Below, in pieces: positions 53,465 through 64,000 of a stretch of DNA of 64,000 nucleotides. Position 1 is the first letter of the stretch. The number at the start of each line of letters is the position of its first letter. The notes beneath the pieces were generated by a model. It did no database searches, was not told the origin of the DNA, and was given only the letters and a program-made list of their open reading frames with translations. Origin of the DNA: Gossypium raimondii. Its lineage: Eukaryota > Streptophyta > Magnoliopsida > Malvales > Malvaceae. The stretch is from positions 44,285,250-44,349,249 of the forward strand of contig NC_068577.1 of assembly GCF_025698545.1 (NCBI RefSeq). The letters run 5' to 3'. A program made the position numbers and the translations under genes.

Positions 53465-53741
53465 TGATACGAGATGTAAATTCGAATAGAGAAAAGAGAA
53501 AGAATTTAGAAGAAGAAAAGAGAAGATTGGAAGAATTCTGAGATAAGAAATTTTCTCTGTATTTTCTGCATAACTGTTTTGCATGCAATGCATACAATAT
53601 AAAGAAAAACGAACAAACCAAATGACATGGAGTATTCTGTTATAACAAAACACAAAAACGCCCCGTTTGACTAATTCCCAAAACTCCCCGTTTCAATTAA
53701 AAATCACACGTGTCTCCTACTAACTTTTTTGGCTCATAACA
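53465..53741 (-). repeat. 3' LTR of the gene-capturing retrotransposon
   Basis: Same length as the other LTR. In element orientation it begins TGTTATGAGCC and ends TCGTATCA. Preceded by the gypsy-typical CTTGAGGACAAGGC and a short purine tract. Confidence 0.93.
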
Positions 53742-53754
53742 ATACTCCATTCCC

Positions 53755-54004
53755 AAAGAACAGCCTTGTCCTCAAGGCTGAAAATGAGGAAACTTGGTTT
53801 GGATTGCAGTCAACACTTCGGTCATAGCTTGACTTCCTTTCTTAACCATTATTCTGTCGATAATGCGAACAGGCTCTTTTGGTAAAGCACCATGAACATC
53901 TACCAAAGGCAACTGGGTTTGAGTTAGGGCAGACCCCACATGTTTCTTCAATTGTGAAACATGGAATGTAGGATGGATACGGGAGTGTTGTGGAAGTTGC
54001 AAGG
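53755..54004 (-). pseudogene. Ty3/gypsy integrase C-terminal tail remnant
   Basis: Reads LQLPQHSRIHPTFHVSQLKK, then KEPVRIIDRIMVKKG, and ends near LEDKAVLWE. This is the conserved end of gypsy polyproteins (PXXSXIHPVFHVSQLKK). It is fused directly after the captured GAPDH sequence; nothing upstream of it in pol remains. Confidence 0.85.
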
Positions 54005-55109
<1,105 letters not shown>

Positions 55110-55110
<1 letters not shown>

Positions 55111-55700
55111 ATGGAGCCTTGCTGTTTCAAGTTGACCAGCTCCCTCATCAGATCCCCGAACGACCCACATCCAAAACGATTTTGGAGGCTCTTTATGTAC
55201 GCCAGCCACGACAACATTTGTAGGCCACCATTTTTCTGAGAATAGAAATTATGCCATTCCAATGCTCTGCCTTCTAAGTTCAACATCACTATACGAACCT
55301 TATTCACTTCAGGTATGCCTTCCACTTCAAAATACTGTTCCAATTTGGTCCACCATTCCCGGAAATCATTTCCATCAAACTTAGGACACTCCAATCGACT
55401 GGTTTTTAGTAGAAACTCCTGCCTCATAAGAAGGATTCCGCACCTACACACTACCTCCATCCGTGACAAAAGGTTCCGTCTGTCCTTGTGGTAAGTCTGT
55501 GGTTTTGGGTAAGAACCCAGGAGGAGCTCTCAAAACCCCATTTCCCTTAACAACTGCAGCATTTACCAATGAACCAGTTGGTGGTGGTCTGAAATACTGA
55601 ACCAACAACGACTGTAAGTCACCTCGAAACTCTGTTTTGAACTCCTGTAGTCGAGATTCCATCTTGGCCTCCAGATGCGCGATTTTCTCTTGGATTTTTG
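55110..55700 (-). pseudogene. Ty3/gypsy gag remnant
   Basis: The minus-strand frames read LLVQYFRPPPTGS, then after a frameshift LECPKFDGNDFREWWTKLEQ, YFEVEGIPEVNKVRIVMLNL and EGRALEWHNFYSQKNG: the retrotransposon gag domain (KFDG...W...EQYF...A..W). Cut off near LVNLKQQGS, where TGA sequence begins. Confidence 0.85.
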
Positions 55701-55794
55701 AGATTTCCTGCTACATATTGCCCACCTCTTTTTGCAACCTCGTCGAAACACCATCGTCGACCATCAAAAGAGATTGTGAAAGCTTTGATAACTT

Positions 55795-56071
55795 TGATAC
55801 GAGACGTAAATTCGAGTAGAGAAAATAGAAAGAATTTAGAAGAAGAAAAAAGAAGATTGGAAGAATTCTGATATAAGAAATTTTCTCTGTATTTTTTGTA
55901 TAACTGTTTTGTATGCAATGCATACAATATAAAGAAAAACGAACAAACCAAATAACGTGGAGTATTCTGTTATAACAAAATGCAAAAACGCCCCATATGA
56001 CTAATTCCCAATATTCCCCATTTCAATTAAAAATTACACGTGTCTCCTACTAACTTTCTTGGCTCATAACA
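55795..56071 (-). repeat. 5' LTR of the gene-capturing retrotransposon
   Basis: 277 bp, direct copy of 53465-53741, with the primer-binding-like site directly downstream (lower coordinates, 55775-55794). Confidence 0.93.
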
Positions 56072-56076
56072 AGAAC

Positions 56077-57790
56077 TAGTGAATCCCAGCAATTGAAGCC
56101 GAGACTAGATTCCCAAGATGTTGCCACAATTACTGATCTTTCACTACATGCAGTTTTTCTTTTTAATAAAAAGAAAAAAAAACTCTAAATTTCTCTTTTT
56201 GGTCTGGTAACACCATAGCCGATTTTCCAAGAAACTCAAAGCAAACAACTTTGAAACATCTCAACTCAACCTCATAAAGTCCAAAACCAAAAACAAGAAA
56301 AAGCCCTAAATTTCAATAAACCCAACAAGCATTTAGATCTAAAAAAAGAAATTTCCCATAGTCAAGTTCATACATAAATTTCCCACAGTCAAGTTCATAC
56401 ATAATAAAACATACAAAAGAAAATAGAATCACTTATCAGTCAAAGAATTAACAACAAATTCGGGCCAAAATTAAAACTTACCCTAGTCTTCCAGCTTCAC
56501 TTAACAACAACTCGCCTTGTTATCTTTCTAGCATTTGTTAAATCAAAGCAATGAAATCAGAAATGCAGTGAAAAAGCAAAAAAAAATGAAAAAGAAAGGG
56601 TTGCAACTCTGCAACCAAAGGAAAAAAAAGGAAACGTAAAGATGGGAAGAAAAGAATATTAGAGATTAAACGAAAACCTAATGAAACAAGAAAGATATAA
56701 CATTACATGCCTCTGGATCATAAATTATCTTGATCACATTGTAAAACTCTTCAATAGGCCACTTCTTCCGCCTCACCACAATAGCAGCTGCTATTGCTGC
56801 TGATATCACCGAAGAAATGATCGAAAGGCCTCTCTATTTACTCTCTATTTTGTCAAAGGGAGATCGGGTTGGTGAGGATAAAAGCAGGAAAAAGAGGGAG
56901 ATAAGGTTGGGAAGAAATGGGAAGAAAAATGAGAAAGAGGAAAATACTTCAGAGGTGAGAAAGAAATGAGGGTAAAATTGAAAGTCAGAGGAAAATTTTC
57001 ACCCACCCATTCGTTGAATAGTTATTCCCAACCCAAACCACCGAATTGAAAACATAACTTTTGCCTTGAATAATCCTGTTTGGAATAGGGCTGTAATAAC
57101 TCATTACAACCAACCAAACAATGGTTTAGTGATGGGCCCACTGAATTCAATTGTAATGCATTAGTATTACAGCCAACCAAACATGCTGTAAGTGTTTGGG
57201 TTTAAGATCATTTGAAAGCAAATTTTATTGAATTGTCTTTCATATAGGTTGTTCTATAAGTTCAATATTTTTAGTGTTAAAATTTTCATAAAATAATAAC
57301 TTATTTTTATTATACATTGATTTTATCATATGAATTCAATTTTAATCTAATTATATAATTTATTTATATGATTTATAATTATTTATAATAATTTATTTAT
57401 ATTGATTTTATCATATGATTCCACCCAAAATCTTAGATAAACTAAGAAAGTGGTGGTAATGAAATTACACCCTATATTACAACATCTTGACACTGTTCAG
57501 GAATGTGAGATTATGGGATGGCCAAAATGTTAAGAATCCAAACATGTAGTCTCATTCCAGAATGTAACTTTACAAGCCATAATGGAGGATTTAGCAAACC
57601 AAATGCCCCTTTAGAAGAGTAAGTGGTTAAAAGATTTGTGCTAGCATTTTAAGGTACATGATTTAAGTTTTGGTGTTAACATTTATCTTCTTTTAGATTG
57701 TAATGTAAGTTTTGATTGTAAAAGAAAATGAAAAATGAATAAATGTTGCTTTGTTCATGGAGTCTTAACATTTTATTTAGGTCAAAATAA
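56077..57790. other. Flank of the retrotransposon; one unplaced exon-like segment
   Basis: On the minus strand near 56830-56700 an open stretch reads SAAIAAAIVVRRKKWPIEEF, then YNVIKIIYDPEA, followed by a donor-like sequence. It looks like a coding exon but I cannot name it. At 57060-57195 CCAACCAAACA and CTGTAAT words resemble transposon ends. No intact gene is visible. Confidence 0.35.
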
Positions 57791-58145
57791 CTTTGGGCAA
57801 TCTATGATGGATTACGTATGGCGTGGGAGAATAATTGGGTGAATATTATGGTCGAAACTGATTGTGCACAAGCCGTGGAAGCCATTTTCGATAGATTGTG
57901 TAGGCAACTGTATATGGACCTCCCTTCGAGACCCTTCGAGAATTCTTGAGCTTTGTAGAAGGCAATGGAGGGTGATCATCAAAAAGATTCCAAGAGAAGT
58001 CAATGTAGTTACACATATGTTGGCAAGGAGGATGAAAGCATACCTTTACATCCCAATAGTTTTCCAAGAACCCCCGGAAGATATTCTTGATCAATTAAGG
58101 ATAGATAGTCGTTTTATGCATGATGATTTTGAAATAATACTATAA
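57791..58145 (+). pseudogene. RNase H-like domain relic (plant non-LTR retrotransposon type)
   Basis: Reads LWAIYDGLRMAWENNWVNIM, VETDCAQAVEAI, then after a stop and a frameshift QWRVIIKKIPREVNVVTHML and ARR. This is the RVT_3/RNase H-like domain common in plant LINE-derived and host proteins (...VETDC...IPREVN.VAH.LARR). Broken by a stop; no other domains nearby. Confidence 0.75.
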
Positions 58146-58793
58146 TTATTTTGGGTGTTATCTATATAAAAAAAATTCTATTTAGGTCAAAATCTAAAAT
58201 TTTAAACAATTTTATCCTTTTAATCAATTTTAAAATATAAATCTAATTAAAATAAAAGTATTGCAATTTTAACATGTGATTTCTACGAGTCTCTTGCCTT
58301 TTTATTTTTTAAGTAAAACTAAACTTTAGTTTCCATTTAATGATAGTATATTTAAAATTCATTAGTATCTATTAAAAGGCCTTGCAAGTTTTAATATAGA
58401 TATTTACATTAAAACATTATCTTTGTGAAAATTTTGATTTCAAATAAAAAGAGAGTATATTTGCGTACATTACTATTGAAGCAATCAGACAATAAGTAGA
58501 AAATTCTTAGCAACTGACTTTATCAAGAAGTTACCTATCTAGATTGGATCTTTAACAAAATTGTGGTAAAAAAAAAAGGTCCAACCATAAACGGAGAATG
58601 TATGTAGGTTTCAGCAACCTAAAAAAGTCTACCCCAAAACAATTTCCATCTCCCTCATATAAATAGGTTAGTAGATGCATCAACAAGACACAAGCATATG
58701 AATTCATTGATGCATTTTGGACTAAATTTTCAGTTATAATCAAATAATGACGATAAAATATTATTAGGAGAAATTTTCATCATAGAGGATGAT

Positions 58794-59195
58794 TTTTTTT
58801 TGTTACAAAGTTATGTCTTTTGGACTAAAGAACGCTAACGCTACTTTCAACGCATAGCCAATAAGTTCTTTAAATCCTAGATCGGATACAGTGTCAAGTT
58901 TATGTTGACGACATGTTGATTAAGAGCGTATTCATGGATAAGGTATTCACCGTATTGAAGGCATATAATATAAGATTGAATCTTGCCAAGTGTGATTTTG
59001 GCATAGGAGATGGAAAGTTCTTAGGATTTATGATATCCAACAAAGACATACAAGCAAACATTGAGAAAATTCAAGCCACTCTATGTCTTACTCCCCCAAA
59101 GAATACAAAAGAAATATAAAGATTAAAAAACAAGATAATAACACTTAAAAAATTTGTATTGAAGATGGGAGATTAATGCTTACCTTTCTTCAAAG
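58794..59195 (+). pseudogene. Ty3/gypsy reverse transcriptase relic
   Basis: Reads YKVMSFGLKNANATFNA, then after a break VYVDDMLIKS (the YVDD catalytic motif), LNLAKCDFGIGDGKFLGFMI, and PPKNTKEI. Further stops interrupt it. Ends close to the TGTCACAC at 59203, where an LTR-like region starts. Confidence 0.8.
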
Positions 59196-60537
59196 CCCTC
59201 AATGTCACACCTGAATTTCTGACCATAACTTAGTCACAATTGAATCAATGACCCTGTTTTACTTAAAATTTCCAATTTGATCCTACGACATTCTATCTGG
59301 ACTAAATTGTAAATTTCTAGGTTAAAGTGAGCATTAGACTTAATTATTAATCTTGGTGTGGCCGGTTGGGAATTTACTGGGAAGGAACTAGCTTAGTCAA
59401 ATTTTGACTATATTTCCTTACACTAGAGCAAGATGGTTAATGAGTGGAAGATATTATGATTATGATTTTAAATTTTTGTGTGTGTGTTATGTGAAGAGGT
59501 GGTGGACAGTAAGAATTTAGGAGTATGAAAAGGAATCGAGGGACATTTTTCGTATTCTTTCATTTTCTCATTCTTCTTTTCCTCCATTCTCTTCTCTGGT
59601 TGTTTCGGGCAATAGATAGAGAAGCGTGGAGAAATCGTCTTGCATATGGATAGAGATTTATGATCTAGCTAGATAAATTATCAAATTTGTGAATTGGTAA
59701 TCTTTCTTTATCTTCTGTATAGTCGTTTGTGGATAAATGAAAGAAAGATTTTATATTTTTGGTAGAAACTACGACTGTGGATTTTGAAGAATGAAGCCTT
59801 ATTTAACTTTGGAAATGGATCTACATGTTATTGTACTACAATTATGTTATTTATGCATGCTTCCGTTTTTTATTATAACTAGCTGATTATGTTTAGTTAT
59901 TAAAGCTGAAGGAGGAGGTCCAAGCATCAACGGAAAATTTAATTGAATAGGGAATGATTCAACTTCCTAGTTTTCTATTGGTGAGTTCCTGAACTCAAAC
60001 CTTCAGTTTTTGTCTTGCATGTTTTAGTGTGGTGATTTAGATTGTGGTTCTTGCAATATTATGTTACATGCTCTACTGACGTGGCTCTGTTGTGAGATCA
60101 TTGTAAGATGATGTATTTTAAGTGTTGTTATACATATGCATGTCTGGTTGTGAGCATAAGCTTATGATATTGATGAGATGTTTATTAAGTGATTGTGGTG
60201 TAATGATTAGTATGTTATGTTTATGCTAGTAAACAATATGACTAGTTAAATGTGTGAACTTGCTAAATGTTAGATAAGTGACATCTTGATGTGAATAATT
60301 TGCATGCGGAGCATGGGAGGTATGTGATGACTGGAGATGAAAGAATTAAGGATGTCATGTTGTGTACTTTGTGCCACATGTTATTTGGCCTTGCGGAGGT
60401 TTGAGTGGATGGTACGAAGAATGGCTAAGCATGCTCAAGTTACAAGTATGAGACTTTATGGAGTCTATGACTTTAAGCCTCATGTATGTATGCAAGTCCT
60501 ACGGCCATGGGCACACGAAATTTATGACAGCCTGTAT

Positions 60538-60817
60538 GGACTATCTTTCAAGCAAAATTTTGTAGGGACTATCTTTCATACAAGAGTCCGCAGGGACTAT
60601 CTTTCATGCAAGATTTTGCAGGGACTATCTTTCAAGCAAGAGCCCATAGAGACTATCTTTAATGCAAAAGTCCACATGGATTATCTTTCAAGCAAGAGTC
60701 TACAATAACTATCTTTCATGCAAGAGTCCGCAAGGACTATCTTTCAAGTAAGAGTTCGCAGGGACTATCTTTCACACAAGAGTCCGTAGGGACTATCTTT
60801 CAAGTAAGAGTCCGCAG
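60538..60817. repeat. Minisatellite, 10 copies of a 28-bp unit
   Basis: Ten contiguous units beginning GGACTATCTTTCA and ending with a GCAG/GTAG-like end occupy exactly 280 bases. Individual units differ at a few positions (GAGTCCGCAG, ATTTTGCAG, GAGCCCATAG endings). No spacers. Confidence 0.88.
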
Positions 60818-60829
60818 GAACTAATTGTA

Positions 60830-61026
60830 AGTATGAATCCTCATGTATGAGTATGAATCCTCATGTATGAGTCCACTAATTATGAATCTACATGTATTAG
60901 TCCACCAAGTATGAATCCACATGTATGAGTCCACCAGGTATGAATCCACATGTATGAGTCCACCAAGTATGAATCCACATGTATAAGTTCACCAGGTATG
61001 TATCCACATGTATGAGTCCACCAAGT
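60830..61026. repeat. Minisatellite, about 7 copies of a 29-bp unit
   Basis: Units of the form GTATGAATCCACATGTATGA followed by GTCCACCAA repeat directly, the first one shortened. Different from the 28-bp unit beside it, though both contain a GAGTCC core. Confidence 0.85.
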
Positions 61027-61486
61027 TTTTGTGATATAACAGTCCGCGGGACTATCCACCAAGTCTTTATGCTACGACAGTATACAAGATTGTCCACCAA
61101 GTCAGATTGCTATAAGTCTATCTGTAGGTTATCTGTAGGCTATTCGCAGTAAGTATGTTCGCGAACTTAACCGTTATGAGTGAGATGTTTATATGCGTAA
61201 GCTGTCTACATGTGTGAGCCGATTATCATGTGAGTATATGCCATGCGAACTTATTGTATAGTGTAAAATGTTAGTTGTGCGAACCGCTTATGTGTACAAG
61301 TTAAATCCCATGCGAGCTATGCCAACATATGAGTTATACCAATGTGCGAACAATGACAATGAGTGTGCAATATCAATGTGCAGACTTGTCCATTTGCCAG
61401 CTGTGGCAAATACCTAGACTGGCCAGTGTAGTGGAGTAATCATACTATAATATTATGTTGGGCAAGTTATGTTAATGAAGTCACTA

Positions 61487-63597
61487 TTGGACCCAGTGCC
61501 CTGAGTCTAGTATATTCGTTTGTAAACTTGTGATTTTTTCAAATAGATTGGTTAATAAAATAAAAATTAAATTTAATATTCTTTGTATTATTGTCAAATG
61601 GTTTCGCATGCAAAGCAAAATAGAAGCAAATGTTACTCATTATTGTTTAATGTTTAACTAATACTAAGTAGTATTACGTGGTCGGATCGTAATACGAAAA
61701 GACAACTTGTATTAGTAGATGAACCTAAACATTTCCTTAGTCTAATTGAAAATGAGCAAATCGATTGAAAGACTAATACGTCGTCTATCAAGTCTAATTT
61801 GGGAGATGCATTGTCTTGGGCATTGGGGTGGATGGCTCCTAGAAGATAGAAACATTGATGTGACTAACTGTACTAACATTATATCAGACATGACCCAAGC
61901 AGGATAGATCTTAAATCCATTTATAGACTTATTCACTTGTGACGTTCATAGTGTGACATACCTAAATCCAGAGTGGATAGCAAACTATGTATGCATGACT
62001 CGTACATTTTGATGTAAGTAAAAGCCTGAGTTCGAATAGATAAGAAACCAAAAGCTGGTGTGTTGGGTGTACAACTTCTGCAGTACGTAGCGTCATTCAC
62101 AACAATGGAATTTATAGTTCGAGACATGGGTAAATGATATCCTCTCATTGGTATTACATGGTTGATGAAAAGTAAACATGGCTACAGATCATTCTTCTTC
62201 GTGATGAATGACTTGATCTCTATTTGATAGTGATTGAATTTTCATGAAGAAAGATGTAATGGTTACCATAAGATAAAATAAGATCATATTGGGAGAGCGA
62301 ATATTATCCCAAAGAGATTAAGGATATCCTATGAAGGTAACACACTTATGACAAGAACATTGAACGAGTATTGAGTAGATGATTTCGTAATGATATGTCA
62401 TTAGAGAGAACTCAGTCACAATATTATAGTGGAATGATATCATGACTAAATAAATTTATAATTAATAGAAAAAATTTTGGAAATTAATTATAAATCATTT
62501 GAGCCCTAATTATATATGTCAAATCGGTCCCTTTGCTAGCTCATTGAAACTAGAAATGAATTGCGTGTTGAATCGAAAATAAACAGAATGAATAAAAATA
62601 GAGAAATGGAAAATATTCAGAAATTATTAAGGTTTTCTTCGAAATGGAATCATTTGGAAATGAATGTAGTTTTCTAAAAATGGAAATGAAAATGAAAATG
62701 AGAAATGATTCATTTGCAAATGTACATGGATTACTAAAAAATGATCAGAAAAATGAGTTTATATTTTTGAGCGCTTTAAAGCCCAAAATGAAAATAAACT
62801 ATTCGGTTATAATAAACAAGTTGAGTTGTGAAATATTAAATATATTTTCTTGGAAATTTTACCATGGGTAAAATCGTCATAATTTTACCGACGATAAAAT
62901 TGAGATGAGAAAATTGTTTAATTGGAAAATTAATGCTTATTTTGAAAAATAAAAAAATATGTATTGTGTTGGATTAAATTATAAAGTGTTAGGTTAAAAG
63001 TCTAGAAAACACATATAATTGGGCCCAATACAATGAGAAGCCCGGATCCCCATCATAATACATATGAGTGGAAACACACCATATTAGCCTCTCCCCCTCT
63101 TTTAGTTGGACTGGGAAGTTATTTTTCTATTTGAAAATAATTCTCTACAATTAAACAAGGATTTTACCTTCTCTCTCTTTAAATAGATGACACCGGTAGA
63201 GCTATTTACGCAACTTTAAGATATTATTACTCTGTCGAATAATAGAGAGAATTTATTCTTAACTATTAAATATATTTTTCTAGAATAGCAATTCTACTGG
63301 TTTCTATTAAAGAAGAGAGAATTTTCGTTTTCACCCCAAAAGAAAAAGAAAACTTTTTCTAGTTTTGTATTTTGATTCAATTTGTTCGAGCCCACACTCG
63401 AAGTAGTTCGTTGTATGAAAATAGTGGAGAAGATCGTTTGCTTGAAAGCCAAAAAAATAAGGATCCACTTATCCGAAAACACAGGTACGATTTCGTTCTA
63501 AGGTTTATTACTATAAATTTCACAAATCGGGTCATTTTTTAAAATTTTAATTTTCCGCTGTGAGAGAAAACTGTTTTCAAACCATATTTTTTCCAAC
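61487..63597 (+). mobile_element. Solo LTR or LTR copy, about 2.1 kb
   Basis: Begins TATTGGACCCAGTGCCCTGAG (the sister copy at 23871 has TGTTGGATCTGG) and ends TTTTTTCCAACA. It aligns by eye with 23871-25498 through most of its length. A TTTAAATAGATGACACC near 63180 may be the promoter TATA region. No coding sequence; no clean 5-bp duplication was found. Confidence 0.65.
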
Positions 63598-64000
63598 ACT
63601 CATTGAGTTTGTATTGAACTTACTTCATTTCTTTGTTTTTGTCTTTTAGGTAAATAAGCTATTTTGAGACGTGGAAGGGGGACTAAGCCAGAAATCCTTA
63701 GAATTGTTGTAAGCCTGTTTTCTTTCACTTGTAGCATGTACATATTGGGGCAACCTGTAGACTCAAGTTCTTATGCTCATACTTGTTATGTTTTTTAATT
63801 ATGAAAATGATGTATTATTTTTAAATGTCATGGATGATATAAGAGATGGATTTCTTCTTTTTTTTTTCTTGGAGTATATCTCACTCTAGTATGTGAAGTT
63901 TTTTTTTTTTTGGCTAGATTTTATTGAATTTCGAATATTGTATAATATTCTACAAACGGTTTGTATGCACATGATAACACTTCAAGTCAGAATTTAGTTT
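63598..64000. other. Right edge; no gene recognised
   Basis: AT-rich. A TTTTAGGTAAATAAGC stretch at about 63645 is splice-acceptor-like, but no coding sequence follows that I can support. Confidence 0.35.

Larger units (their letters stand above)
59203..61486 (+). mobile_element. LTR-like non-coding region with two minisatellites
   Basis: Starts TGTCACACCTGAATTTC right after the reverse transcriptase relic and has no coding frame. It includes the 28-bp and 29-bp tandem arrays. A matching end was not found, so the LTR assignment is tentative. It may be cut at 61487 by the next LTR. Confidence 0.4.

Noticed and set aside
60538-61026. Direct repeats that might suggest a CRISPR array
   Set aside because: Units are contiguous with no spacers, and the genome is a plant.
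60880-61100. Minus-strand peptide with repeated WTHTCG motif
   Set aside because: It is only the translation of the 29-bp minisatellite; the period is not a multiple of three and the frame drifts.

Overview
This is a plant nuclear genome window. Every intact gene has a clear eudicot counterpart, introns are small and AT-rich, and the gaps are filled with LTR retrotransposons and DNA transposons. LTRs carrying repeated CACACGG/CCGTGTG motifs and starting TGTAAC...CCC look like those of cotton, so Gossypium or a near relative in the Malvaceae is my best guess; that is an inference from memory, not a search. No rRNA, tRNA or CRISPR was seen. All functional calls rest on remembered family sequences.

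Six genes look intact, and each gives an open spliced reading frame. From left to right: a SYP5-type Qc-SNARE (4005-5687, +); plastid division FtsZ1 (9941-12435, -); V-ATPase subunit e (13380-15314, -, 70 aa in three small exons); protein phosphatase PPX/PP4 catalytic subunit (31956-34617, +); a BPI/LBP-family secreted lipid-binding protein (42005-45250, +); and a MAP65-1-like microtubule bundler (46047-49418, -). They are unrelated housekeeping genes with no shared pathway. The last two converge on a short spacer.

The space between genes is unusually informative. Three different transposons carry pieces of ordinary host genes. (1) A 6.9-kb CACTA element without visible transposase (16922-23860) holds the 5' part of a leukotriene-A4-hydrolase-like aminopeptidase gene and four UDP-glucose pyrophosphorylase exons with introns kept. 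(2) A 1.46-kb Pack-MULE with a perfect 9-bp target duplication (40061-41524) joins the start of an RPB3 (RNA polymerase II subunit) gene to the end of an RPS24 gene. (3) A 2.6-kb LTR retrotransposon (53465-56071, minus orientation) has two 277-bp LTRs and a perfect 5-bp target duplication. Between gag and the integrase C-terminus it carries intronless pieces of a TGA bZIP gene fused to GAPDH. It sits beside a decayed eIF3j gene copy.

Other repeats: a complete non-autonomous hAT element with an 8-bp duplication (1568-2785); foldback elements at 7.0-9.5 kb; three nested LTR insertions between 23.9 and 31 kb, two with perfect 5-bp duplications; non-LTR RNase H and Ty3/gypsy reverse transcriptase relics near 58-59 kb; and two minisatellites of 28 and 29 bp at 60.5-61.0 kb. 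The rest is AT-rich with nothing I can name.

The main discovery candidate is this concentration of gene-capturing elements made by at least two mechanisms (DNA-level with introns, RNA-level without) in 40 kb. In the genes, the SNARE has histidine where the family has its central zero-layer glutamine, and two genes use GC-AG introns.
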